Of a stretch of 64,000 nt of DNA, positions 26,201 to 33,342 are shown piece after piece. A program made the translations under genes and the position numbers. Below the pieces are notes generated by a model. It worked only from the letters and a program-made list of their open reading frames with translations. It was not told the DNA's origin and made no database searches. Positions within the stretch are counted from its first letter, which is position 1, and every line of letters starts with the position of its first letter. Origin of the DNA: Shewanella halifaxensis HAW-EB4 (GTDB lineage Bacteria > Pseudomonadota > Gammaproteobacteria > Enterobacterales > Shewanellaceae); assembly GCF_000019185.1 (NCBI RefSeq), contig NC_010334.1:1178001-1242000 (forward strand), given 5' to 3'.

Positions 26201-28244
26201 GTTCTCTGATGGTAGCAATAAATCCCTTACAGACGTTGTCAGTTGGAACAGCTCAGATAGTGAGGTTGCAACCCTTAATCGATTGGGCGTTGCTCAAAGC
26301 TATAAGGCTGGCAATATTGTCGTCAGTGCCAGCTATATAGGCTTTAAGGCAACGGCTGAACTGAATGTGACCGATGCACAACTGAGCTATATTCGTGTCA
26401 CACCAAGCTTAATCAGTGTGCCGTTAGGGACTGAAGGCCAGTTTACTGCCCGTGCCTTCTATAGCGACAACAGCTCAGAAGGTATCACTAAGGTTGCAAC
26501 TTGGACATCGAATGATGATGCGATAGTGCATATTGGTACTGGTGCACCGAACAGCGGTTTTGCCAGCGCCATGGGACTAGGGCAGACTTTCATCACGGCT
26601 CAATATTTAACGGCAACTGATACCGCAGTGGTAAAGGTAACGCCAGCCGAATTAGTCGAATTGACCGTATCCCCACCGGATGCATCGGTTGCAGCCGGGC
26701 TAGATCAAGCCTATCAAGCCTTTGCTCGCTTCTCCGACGGCAGCAGTAAAGAGGTGACGTTAGCGTCGAGTTGGCAGAGCAGCGAAACCGATATTGCCAC
26801 TGTTGACTCTCAAGGTGTCGCACATACTTTATTGGCGGGTAACACAGAGATCCAAGCGAGTTATAAATCACTCACGGCTAAGGCTTCACTCTTAGTTAAT
26901 GAACCCGTTTTAGTGGATCTTCAGGTTACGCCAGTAAGCTCGACGATAAATATTAATGAAAGTCAGCAATATGTCGCGAGGGCGTTCTATTCTGACGGTT
27001 ATTCAAATGATGTATCGACGGTATCAACATGGACCTTAGCGGATGACTCTATAGCACATGTTGTTCCATCTGGGTTCTCTGCAGGTCAGGTCACTGGGGA
27101 TGTTCACGGACAGACGAGTGTAAAAACGCATTACTACGGTATGGACGCTCAGGCTCAAGTTATAGTCAGTGATTTAGAATACTTAGGTGTGCAAGTCGAG
27201 CCTGCCGATACTCATGTTATCGTGAATAAAACGACCCCGTTACAGGCATTTGCTGTTTATAGAAATGATAGCGGAGCGATAACTCAAAAAGACGTTACAA
27301 ATATCAGTGATTGGCGACCAGGAGATGCGAGTAAAGTCTCTATTGATGATAAAGGGCTTGCATACGGTATAGAAGTGGGGGCAACGGATACCTTTGCGAT
27401 TTATCAAGGTGTTCAGGGGCAAGGCAGAATTACTGTGTATGATAGTGAGCTTGTTGGGCTGACTATCAGCCCCGATAACCTGTCGGCGCCCATTGGTACT
27501 AAGGGACGCTATAAAGCGGTTGCAACTTATATCGATAGGCCCGATGAGGATGTGACAGAGCTAGCCACCTGGTCTTCGAGTCATTCAGATGTGGTACATA
27601 TCGTTACCTCGGGAAGCGATGGCGGCACGGCAACGGCTAAAGCCGTGGGCATGAGTGAGATCACTGCTCAATTTGATGGCGCTGTCGATAGTGTCAGTGC
27701 GCAAGTTACTGCCGCCGTGATAGAGCGCATAGAGATCACCCCTAGAGTCGATACGATTTACTCTGAAAATATGCAGCAGTTTTATGCCAATGCGTATTTT
27801 TCTGATGCCACTGTGGTCGATATTACCTTAGATGCGGATTGGAAAAGTGACGACATCTATACAATATCAATCCAAACGGGGAACTCCCGTGCTGGCGAGG
27901 CCATGGGAGTCGGGCAGGATGGCTCTGCAACTATTTCTGTGTCTTACGCGGGGCTTACTGATAGCTTGTTGTTAAGTGTTAAACCCAATATGCCAGAGCT
28001 TATTGAAATCATTCCAAATGTACTGACACTTAATAATGGAGATTATCAAATTGTTCAGGTGATGGTGACCTATAGCAATGGCGATGTGTATGACTACGCT
28101 AAATATGTCGATTGGAGCTCAACTGATGATAGCGTCGCCTATGGTCATCAAGAGGTGGTTCGCGCCGAAGGTGTCGGTAACGCCACCGTGACCGCGACTA
28201 TGGGTATGGTGTCTGGTTCGGCAGAGGTGACCGTGACACCTTAA
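23220..28244 (+). CDS. Giant lipoprotein with about 18 bacterial Ig-like (Big_2) domains
   Basis: A 1674-residue surface lipoprotein. The signal peptide carries the lipobox LAGC with the lipidated Cys at residue 22, followed by GGDDD. Gly at +2 does not match the Asp+2 retention signal, so outer-membrane sorting is expected. From about residue 44 to the end it consists of about 18 repeats of 84-95 residues with the Big_2 pattern (VSPxxxxVPxGTxxQYxAxA, then FSDGSxKDVTxxxxW), as in invasin/intimin-type and BIG2 surface proteins. No catalytic or anchoring domain follows. Repeats 7-14 alternate between two subtypes. It begins two bases after the OmpA-family gene, and a terminator follows. An adhesion or stalk role is inferred. 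Confidence 0.9.
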   Translation: MSIFKQVYRQLILLTLLILAGCGGDDDGFPTGACGGPDNPCPAYAVALDITPSNSVIAVSTHQIYQAFATYSDGATKDVSQEVSWSSSEPTLATISTNGVAMGALAGEVQITASLPPVQEGGMVLTDSAALKVTDAALMALNIEPGQAQILVGMSQSYRALALFADGHQQDVTNDASWTSLDTATATIESAGESIGLATGVTVGVTQVKANFSAQEALATLVVLATKPSQLLINPVDEVLPNGTSLQYQAHLILEDGLSIDVTTQSAWHSSSVDIASIDNQGFLVAKTLGQTRVTATLSFAGISLLDTTSATVVDAKVSNLIVTPAQGIFPVGTKGSYVATAYFSDGQVKDVSRDALWSASQTDVVDITAQGQNAGDATAKALGSSSITATYQELSANAQLEVTNAVLTSLQVSPVNTQVPAGTQVQYHAHASFSDGSIKDVTSLGYWQSSEPQIASVGLTGGLSGIADTYQAGVTEIRFDYLGQNQATELTVTQANVVNLQISPIDLQVPIGTQGQYIAIAYYSDGHSNDVTQQASWLSSNRKVVSIVNSGVDGGYAMGLTEGLVEISATYAGLSSGFSSGVSSVKSSALTPRDSQAVAETGASSTISSKTTAKVTPAILQSLIISPVSASIAAGNNQPYQLFALFSDGSSKEVTPYAYWQTSDAAIATIDRFGLAHSLVEGQVKIVASYLGMQVSADLVVTDAVITQLQVSPAESNIAVGYSQQLIATAYYSDGHSSDVSSLANWGSLSSSIVQVDATGLAEGVAQGSSTVEASYQGMQASANVNVTSAILESVTLTPATATVAAGNTQQYRLFGIFSDGSHKELTYVASWQSSALAIATIDKYGLAQSYQQGTSQIQASYIGFSAVAELKVTDAEVTSLQVSPANLSVPLGTTGQYSADAFYSDGHTSDVTHLATWSVIDPSLVNIAATGSDAGFAEAIAVGMTKVQADFEGQSDKVNVKVTDAILEKLVISPAYSSIAAGLNQPYQATGVFSDGSNKSLTDVVSWNSSDSEVATLNRLGVAQSYKAGNIVVSASYIGFKATAELNVTDAQLSYIRVTPSLISVPLGTEGQFTARAFYSDNSSEGITKVATWTSNDDAIVHIGTGAPNSGFASAMGLGQTFITAQYLTATDTAVVKVTPAELVELTVSPPDASVAAGLDQAYQAFARFSDGSSKEVTLASSWQSSETDIATVDSQGVAHTLLAGNTEIQASYKSLTAKASLLVNEPVLVDLQVTPVSSTININESQQYVARAFYSDGYSNDVSTVSTWTLADDSIAHVVPSGFSAGQVTGDVHGQTSVKTHYYGMDAQAQVIVSDLEYLGVQVEPADTHVIVNKTTPLQAFAVYRNDSGAITQKDVTNISDWRPGDASKVSIDDKGLAYGIEVGATDTFAIYQGVQGQGRITVYDSELVGLTISPDNLSAPIGTKGRYKAVATYIDRPDEDVTELATWSSSHSDVVHIVTSGSDGGTATAKAVGMSEITAQFDGAVDSVSAQVTAAVIERIEITPRVDTIYSENMQQFYANAYFSDATVVDITLDADWKSDDIYTISIQTGNSRAGEAMGVGQDGSATISVSYAGLTDSLLLSVKPNMPELIEIIPNVLTLNNGDYQIVQVMVTYSNGDVYDYAKYVDWSSTDDSVAYGHQEVVRAEGVGNATVTATMGMVSGSAEVTVTP
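23349..28241 (+). repeat. Array of about 18 Big_2-type Ig-like domain repeats
   Basis: Each unit of roughly 255-280 bases encodes one Ig-like fold with a conserved Ser-Asp-Gly turn, a Trp about 13 residues later and an inter-domain junction VTDA or similar. Units 7, 9, 11 and 13 share AAG-x-x-Q-x-Y and FSDGS-x-K-E. Units 8, 10, 12 and 14 share a YSD turn and the second-half segment around GFA. DNA identity between units is too low for exact direct repeats to stand out, so the array is old. Confidence 0.8.
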
Positions 28245-28275
28245 GGTTTTTAAAAGGATAGACTCAGTTAAAATG

Positions 28276-28310
28276 AAAAACGCAGCCGATTAATAAGCTG
28301 CGTTTTTATT
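28276..28310. terminator. Bidirectional terminator after the Ig-like lipoprotein
   Basis: The arms AAAAACGCAGC (28276-28286) and GCTGCGTTTTT (28297-28307) have a 10-base loop, with T-runs on both strands. It closes the OmpA/lipoprotein operon and the leftward cold-shock/DUF1294 gene. Confidence 0.88.
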
Positions 28311-28332
28311 ATTACCTACTGATTAATAAAGA

Positions 28333-28962
28333 TTATTTTGGTTGTATAAACAGCACGTCAAGCTCCGGTCTATGCAGCAGATAAATCAGTGACAGATTAC
28401 AAAGCACCGTTAACCATAAGATGAATTTGAAACGGCCCTTGGCCGATTTATGCCTGAGCCACTGCTGAGCAAGTAGGGCACCAGGCCAGCCTCCAGCCAA
28501 GCTTAATAGGTGAAGCTTTAATTCACTCACTCGCCAGCGATTGTTACGTGCCGAGTGTTTATCCCAGCCATAGGCGATAAATGTCACTAGGCTAGCAGAG
28601 ATAAAATAGAGTAACAGCCAAAGAGGGATATGTTGTAGTGAGTAGCTAATGGCCAAAATGGCGATAAAGCTCAACGCAATAGCGATACTAAACCGGCTCG
28701 GTGAGCAGCTAATTTTTCGACTCGACTTTATTGCGCCGCCACTTAGCAACTGCGCATTGTCGGCGCGCCATTTACCCTGCTTATCCTTAACGAGATGAAA
28801 TTGAACTCGGTTGCCCGCTTGTGGATGTATTCCTTTGCTGGCAAAGGCTGAAATGTGTAAAAAGACCTGCTGTTTTTGTTTCGCTATTTGGATAAAACCG
28901 AAGCCCTTAGCATCATCCCAACTGTCTATTACACCGCTTGATACCACTACTTTTTTTGTCAT
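28333..28962 (-). CDS. Cold-shock domain / DUF1294 membrane fusion protein
   Basis: A 209-residue two-domain protein. Residues 5-70 are a cold-shock OB-fold with RNP1-like KGFGFIQI and RNP2-like VFLHISAF, which bind single-stranded nucleic acid. The rest is a DUF1294 membrane domain: helices around RFSIAIALSFIAILAISYSL and PLWLLLYFISASLVTFIAYG, then WDKHSARNNRWRVSELKLHL and LSLAGGWPGALLAQQWLRHK. This fusion is a known family architecture, but its function is unknown. It would place an RNA-binding domain at the inner membrane. The ATG at 28962 has no strong ribosome site. Confidence 0.88.
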   Translation of the reverse strand: MTKKVVVSSGVIDSWDDAKGFGFIQIAKQKQQVFLHISAFASKGIHPQAGNRVQFHLVKDKQGKWRADNAQLLSGGAIKSSRKISCSPSRFSIAIALSFIAILAISYSLQHIPLWLLLYFISASLVTFIAYGWDKHSARNNRWRVSELKLHLLSLAGGWPGALLAQQWLRHKSAKGRFKFILWLTVLCNLSLIYLLHRPELDVLFIQPK

Positions 28963-29078
28963 CGAGGTTTATCTGTATTTATTCGCAGCATTACGTACTG
29001 TAATATTATTGATAACATCACTGCTTATATCAGTGTACTTAATCGCAGTTAGTGAATAGAGGGGCGATTGCAACAGAG

Positions 29079-29372
29079 TCAGCAAGACTCTTCAGAGCAG
29101 CACTCTTCTTGTAAAAACTGTATAAGTCCTTCCAAGCAGTCAAATTGAGGAATACAGTGAAGCACACGTCCCTCTCTGTGCTGTTTGACCAGCCCAGCAG
29201 ACATTAAACTTGAGAGATGATGTGATAGTGTCGAGTTTGGGATCTGTAGCCTTTCTTGTAGGTGGCCTACTGGCAGACCCTTACGCCCTGCTTTGACTAA
29301 GCATCGAAATAGAGTTAACCGAGTAGGGTGACCTAGCTCTTTCAGTGCTTTTGCTGCAACTTCAGTGTCCAT
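29079..29372 (-). CDS. ArsR family transcriptional regulator
   Basis: A 97-residue winged-helix regulator (MDTEVAAKALKELGHPTRLT at the start) with recognition helix LQIPNSTLSHHLSSLMSAGL and wing GLVKQHREGRVLHCIP. The ATG at 29372 was chosen for its family-like start; an in-frame GTG lies four codons upstream. The C-terminus ends in a cysteine cluster (EECCSEESC) after a further Cys in the wing region, so thiol or metal sensing is possible. The canonical CxC of the alpha-3 metal site (ELCVCDL type) is absent. No arsenic or metal-transport gene is next to it, so its target is not evident. Confidence 0.88.
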   Translation of the reverse strand: MDTEVAAKALKELGHPTRLTLFRCLVKAGRKGLPVGHLQERLQIPNSTLSHHLSSLMSAGLVKQHREGRVLHCIPQFDCLEGLIQFLQEECCSEESC

Positions 29373-29483
29373 ACGCTTACTCACAAAGAAAAATATGTTT
29401 CGGTAGTTTTGGAAATAGTAGCAGGGAAAAACCTTCTATCAAACGATAATTTTTCTCACCCATTGAGTAAGGCTTGATGTGGA

Positions 29484-29975
29484 TTAGTTTTTTATTGGCT
29501 TTTCTGAGATCCATAGCTTGATTGTACCTTGTACTACTACGACGCCTTCGGTGTCATAGGCCGTTACCGGTACTAACATATCACCGGGTACCCACTGCTC
29601 TGGCTTCACCTCGGCAACACAGGTTATATCGCTGCCAGCCTTGGCGGTGTAGTCCACGCTCATTCCTTTTGGGATCCATCTTAAGTGATGTGGTATAGAG
29701 GCCTCTGCCATCACCCCCATCGCCATCTCTAGCCCATTACAGATCGCGATAACGTGCACAGTTTGAATATGATTGTGCACGGCTTTGCGCTTTTTTATCT
29801 GGCAGATACAGCGGTTCACATTTAATTCACTTATGATGGGCTTTACTGTGCCAAAATAAGGTGCCATACGGCTAACCATCAAGGAAAAGAGTTTGTTTCC
29901 AAAGGGCAGTCGGGTGACTCGATTATAGAGTGACATGACCTTTGTCGGTCTGTTGTTTTGATCGGGGTGTCTCAT
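29484..29975 (-). CDS. DUF4442 hotdog-fold protein (thioesterase-like)
   Basis: A 163-residue single hotdog domain of the PaaI/DUF4442 type. The central helix segment is HVIAICNGLEMAMGVMAEAS, with the strand WIPKGMSVDYTAKAGSDITC before it reads into VPVTAYDTEGVVVVQGTIKL. Family members hydrolyse or bind acyl-CoA-like thioesters, but no activity is proven for this group. AGGTAAG lies about 4 bases before the ATG at 29975. It is a single leftward gene about 110 bases upstream of the ArsR gene and diverges from the DUF368 gene. Confidence 0.85.
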   Translation of the reverse strand: MRHPDQNNRPTKVMSLYNRVTRLPFGNKLFSLMVSRMAPYFGTVKPIISELNVNRCICQIKKRKAVHNHIQTVHVIAICNGLEMAMGVMAEASIPHHLRWIPKGMSVDYTAKAGSDITCVAEVKPEQWVPGDMLVPVTAYDTEGVVVVQGTIKLWISEKPIKN

Positions 29976-30142
29976 CTTCTTACCTGTTTGTGTAACTGGC
30001 CTGATGAGATTAACATCGAATTAACATAAAATGCCAGCCGTAGGTTAATTAACCTTTATAAACGTAAACTTCATTTCCTTTCTTATAGGGTTGGAACGTA
30101 TAATTTTGCCGGCGAGTAGTTTTGAGTAAATTAAGGAATAAA

Positions 30143-31060
30143 GTGAACTATTTAAAGACTTACCTCAAGGGAATGGCGATGGGCGCAGCCGATGTTGTTC
30201 CTGGGGTATCTGGCGGCACGATCGCCTTTATTACGGCGATTCTTGACCCGTTATTGGAAAGTATCAAAAAAATTAGACCCTCTTTACTGGGCGTGATTAA
30301 AGAGCAGGGCATTAAAGCGGCTTTCATGCATATTAATGGTCCATTCCTAGTCTGTGTATTCGGTGGGATCTTGACCAGTATTCTCAGTCTGGCCAAATTG
30401 ATCACTTATTTACTGGACACTCATCCAATTCCCGTGTGGTCATTCTTTTTCGGCCTGATCTTGATCTCAGTGATTCATATGCTCAAGCAAGTGAAGGGCT
30501 TTACCTTAGGACGCTTGGTTTTGTTTGCCTTGGGGGCGGTGTTTGCGTGGGGGATTACCATGCTCAACCCTATAGCGCTTGAGATGACCTATCTCAACGT
30601 GTTCTTAGGCGGCTGTATTGCGATCACTGCGATGATCCTACCGGGTATTTCGGGTAGCTTTATCTTGCTACTTCTTGGTTTATACACGCCAGTGATTGGC
30701 GCCGTTAAGAATTTTGATATCGCCATTATGGCCACCTTTGCGGCGGGTGCAGCAATAGGCATACTCTGTTTTAGTCACGTACTGTCGGCATTACTTAGAA
30801 AGTACCATGATGCGACACTGATGTTTTTAATTGGTTTGATGCTCGGCACTTTAGGTAAGATCTGGCCATGGAAAGAGGTGATGACTTTTCGCGAAAACTC
30901 AAAAGGACAAATGGTGCCACTCGATGAGCGTGTACTATCACCAATGCAGTATGAGCATATTACCGGTCAACCTTCGCTGTTGATGTATGCGGTTATCGCT
31001 ATGTTTGCCGGTATTTTATTGGTATGGGGCCTAGAGCGTTTCGCGCAAAAGAGCCGCTAA
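30143..31060 (+). CDS. DUF368 polytopic membrane protein (PopT-like C55-phosphate translocase candidate)
   Basis: A 305-residue inner-membrane protein with about 8-9 helices. The family signature MGAADVVPGVSGGTIAFI is at residues 13-30, and an inverted second copy of the motif, AMILPGISGSFILLLLGLY, lies near 175. DUF368 proteins were shown in Vibrio cholerae and Staphylococcus to recycle undecaprenyl phosphate across the membrane (PopT). This gene is assigned to that role by family only. The GTG at 30143 was chosen because AAGGA sits 5 bases upstream and the resulting N-terminus (MNYLKTYLKGMAMGAAD) fits the family; an upstream in-frame TTG at 30122 lacks a site. A terminator follows. Confidence 0.9.
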   Translation: MNYLKTYLKGMAMGAADVVPGVSGGTIAFITAILDPLLESIKKIRPSLLGVIKEQGIKAAFMHINGPFLVCVFGGILTSILSLAKLITYLLDTHPIPVWSFFFGLILISVIHMLKQVKGFTLGRLVLFALGAVFAWGITMLNPIALEMTYLNVFLGGCIAITAMILPGISGSFILLLLGLYTPVIGAVKNFDIAIMATFAAGAAIGILCFSHVLSALLRKYHDATLMFLIGLMLGTLGKIWPWKEVMTFRENSKGQMVPLDERVLSPMQYEHITGQPSLLMYAVIAMFAGILLVWGLERFAQKSR

Positions 31061-31096
31061 TACTTTTTATACCAGTCGGTATAAGTACGTATTTAC

Positions 31097-31127
31097 AATG
31101 CCAGCTTACGAGCTGGCATTTTTTTGG
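31097..31127 (+). terminator. Rho-independent terminator after the DUF368 gene
   Basis: A 10-base perfect stem AATGCCAGCT / AGCTGGCATT (31097-31106 and 31111-31120) has a TACG tetraloop and a T-run. Confidence 0.9.
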
Positions 31128-31202
31128 CTGTAGGTTGTAGATAGAAATGCGTAATTGTAGTTTTAGGCCTTCAGCGACTAAAGAGTGAAGGCCAAGTAGG
31201 CG

Positions 31203-31547
31203 TTATGACATCTTACGGCTGTTATCGACCTGCTTCTTGTCGTAATACTCAAACGGAAATACATTTCTAATGCGCTGAGTAATCGACTCGCTGACGTTAG
31301 CTGACACATGTAGGCGTACATCGCCAAGCTTTTCAGCTCTAACAGTGCAAGTCAGCTTGTCCGATTTTGCAATCGCGCGGCATTCTTTGGCAAACTTATC
31401 GGGGATCTTGCCTTTATGGGAGGTCAGGCGGCCTTCTTTAAAATGCATTTCAAACAGGGTTAATCCTTTTTTGCCACTGAAGATAAGCTTGTAGACAATG
31501 AAAATAGCGATAGCAATAAAAACAATTTTAAGTAGGGTTGGGGTCAT
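31203..31547 (-). CDS. DUF3634-like membrane-anchored small protein
   Basis: A 114-residue protein with one N-terminal membrane helix (LLKIVFIAIAIFIVYKLIFS) and a basic soluble domain containing FEMHFKEGRLTSHKGKIPDK and the end segment RIRNVFPFEYYDKKQVDNSR. It resembles the DUF3634 family of Shewanella and Vibrio; this comes from memory and was not searched. The ATG at 31547 (MTPTLLK) has AAAGGAAAG about 5 bases upstream, which excludes an upstream ATG at 31571. Two cysteines flank a short helix (ECRAIAKSDKLTC) and may pair. The function is unknown. Confidence 0.72.
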   Translation of the reverse strand: MTPTLLKIVFIAIAIFIVYKLIFSGKKGLTLFEMHFKEGRLTSHKGKIPDKFAKECRAIAKSDKLTCTVRAEKLGDVRLHVSANVSESITQRIRNVFPFEYYDKKQVDNSRKMS

Positions 31548-31729
31548 GCGCTTTCCTTTTCTGTAAATCACTTATAGCCCTAAAGTTAACATACTCCTCC
31601 CTATGGTGATTTAAAAGCTTGTTAGCTCACGAGATTGGAATTTTTACGAGATTCAAACTACCCTGAATGAATTGCTTATGCGGAATTAGTCATCTGAAAT
31701 CAGCTGTCTACTGTTAAGGACAACACCCT

Positions 31730-31912
31730 ATGTCGATATCAAATACCGATCGCTGGCTTGAGCTCTGTGAGAAACAGGCTCAACTACTTGAAAATTTATC
31801 TAAAACCTTTCCCGAACGTAACCATCAACATGTGCACTTGAGCGAACGCTGGCGGCAAGTTGCCGAACATATTACGCAAGGGGAGTTTGAGAGTATGGCC
31901 AAGCTAAAATAG
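31730..31912 (+). CDS. Small hypothetical protein (60 aa)
   Basis: A 60-residue soluble protein (MSISNTDRWLELCEKQAQLL opens it). It is predicted mostly helical, rich in Glu, Gln and Arg, with no membrane segment. AAGGA lies 9 bases before the ATG, and a strong terminator begins 15 bases after the stop, so it looks like a real single-gene transcript. The pattern of Trp at 9 and 42 with interleaved Leu suggests a short helical hairpin. I do not recognise the family. Confidence 0.65.
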   Translation: MSISNTDRWLELCEKQAQLLENLSKTFPERNHQHVHLSERWRQVAEHITQGEFESMAKLK

Positions 31913-31926
31913 TGCTCAAACAACAG

Positions 31927-31970
31927 CTGCCAATAAAAAAACCGCCAGTTGGCGGTTTTTTTATTGGCAG
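31927..31970. terminator. Bidirectional terminator with a 21-bp perfect inverted repeat
   Basis: Arms 31927-31947 and 31950-31970 are exactly complementary over 21 bases with only two bases between them. The GC core ACCGCC / GGCGGT is flanked by seven A and seven T, so each strand has a stem plus T-run. It serves the 60-residue gene and the leftward TorF-type porin gene. Confidence 0.9.
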
Positions 31971-31989
31971 GGAAACTATTTAGGCAAGC

Positions 31990-32724
31990 TTAAAATGCAT
32001 AGCTTACGGTAGCTAGCACTGTACCGTCGTTTCTCCATGGCTCTTTCGAGTCGATAATATTGTCATCGCTTAAGTTCGTGTCTAGCCAAGCTAGAGACAG
32101 GCCTACACCACCAAGTTCAGTAGAGACTCCGATAGAGTAATCGACATAGTCCTCACCCCAGTCACCCATTTCTGGATCATTCACACCTTCACCATAGCTG
32201 TAACCCACATGGGCATCGATGCTCCAGTTCTCGAAGATCTCATAAGAGTAGTTAAGCTCAGTGTAGTTTAGTGAAAGATCGGCGTTAGCGTAGTCATTGG
32301 TATACCACTGTGCAAGGTGGAAGCCTGAATAGTAGAGACCCACATTCGCTTCTAAATAACCAGTATTTTCATCTTGTCCTGGGTAGGTGTAGTAGGTCAG
32401 TGTTGCGTCATATTCCCACTCTTCATCGGCACCGAAAGCGCCCCAATAACCCGCATAAATATCGACTTCTACATCGGCATCATAGCTATCTTTATCAACA
32501 TTACTCGCCCAAGCACCAAAGAAAAGACCATTTTCCAGGCTGTAATCTAAGCTACCTTGAACAGCAAAGTCTCCCGCTGTTTGTGACACACCGCGGAAGC
32601 GGTAATCGTTAGTAACACCTATTTCGCCAGAGAACTCCGCTTGAGCTAGAGGGGCAATTAGCGCTGTTGAAAGTGTTAGGCCGACAACTTGGGCGATCCG
32701 TTTTTTATTGAGTTTTTTATACAC
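31990..32724 (-). CDS. TorF family putative porin
   Basis: A 244-residue outer-membrane barrel protein. A signal peptide of about 29 residues (VGLTLSTALIAPLAQA-EF) is followed by amphipathic strands with the family opening GEIGVTNDYRFRGVSQTAGD and the closing strand ending VLATVSYAF with terminal Phe, the usual outer-membrane insertion signal. The family (TIGR02001) is abundant in Shewanella. The start is GTG at 32724 with GGAG 11 bases upstream. It is a single gene. The solute is not known, and its nearness to the polyamine cluster is the only hint of a role. Confidence 0.88.
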   Translation of the reverse strand: MYKKLNKKRIAQVVGLTLSTALIAPLAQAEFSGEIGVTNDYRFRGVSQTAGDFAVQGSLDYSLENGLFFGAWASNVDKDSYDADVEVDIYAGYWGAFGADEEWEYDATLTYYTYPGQDENTGYLEANVGLYYSGFHLAQWYTNDYANADLSLNYTELNYSYEIFENWSIDAHVGYSYGEGVNDPEMGDWGEDYVDYSIGVSTELGGVGLSLAWLDTNLSDDNIIDSKEPWRNDGTVLATVSYAF

Positions 32725-32890
32725 GGTAGTTTCTCCATTTTACTATGTTGACTTTGATGCTGGTTGTTATTGTTAATATCAAGGCATATTGCACATCGAT
32801 ATTGAGCATCAATTTGTTTTGCCAAACAGCAGCATATTGCTACGACCTCATGGCTGATAAGCGATTTTCTAGTGCCTATACCTATCGGTA

Positions 32891-33262
32891 TTACTGCGCG
32901 TTAGATTCGAAAATCACATATACCTTACGGCAGTTATCTAGCACCTCCCAGGTGCCTTCAAACCCTGCTGGAATGACAAACCTGTCACCCGTTTTTACCG
33001 TTATGCTGTGACCATTTTTATCGGTGACCTTGCTGGCACCGGCTAAAATTTCACAATATTCATGTTCGCTATAGCTAACTTTCCAAGTACCTATATCGCC
33101 TTGCCAAACGCCTGCGTGAAACTGCTCGCAATCGCTTGAGTAGTGGTTTTGCAGTTCTTGCTCAGGGTCGCCCATCAGTACTTTTTCAGTATCGAGTTTA
33201 TAGCGCTCGATAGCGGTATCAAGCTTGGCGAAATTGAGGATTGAATCTATGTTCTGAGCCAT
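32891..33262 (-). CDS. Cupin-domain protein (BauB-like)
   Basis: A 123-residue single cupin of the DUF861/ureidoglycine-hydrolase-like type. The second-half motif reads GDRFVIPAGFEGTWEV, and the first half reads YSEHEYCEILAGASKVTDKNGH. The ATG at 33262 is preferred because GGA lies 7 bases upstream; an ATG at 33274 is four codons longer. It is last in a leftward run with the MmsA-like dehydrogenase and the BauA-like aminotransferase. From memory the P. aeruginosa bauABCD operon has a small cupin gene (bauB) between these same partners, so a supporting role in beta-alanine use is likely. The catalytic function is unproven. Confidence 0.8.
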   Translation of the reverse strand: MAQNIDSILNFAKLDTAIERYKLDTEKVLMGDPEQELQNHYSSDCEQFHAGVWQGDIGTWKVSYSEHEYCEILAGASKVTDKNGHSITVKTGDRFVIPAGFEGTWEVLDNCRKVYVIFESNAQ

Positions 33263-33342
33263 TAGTGCTTCCATTTCACTGATAAGTTGACGCGTATAAA
33301 GCTGAACGAAAAAAGCGCGGCATAAGCCACGCCTCGTTATTG

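Noticed and set aside
23220..28244. Reading the Ig-repeat protein as an RTX/T1SS adhesin
   Set aside because: No glycine-rich nonapeptide calcium repeats or C-terminal secretion domain are present. A lipobox signal peptide is present, which points to the Sec/Lol route.
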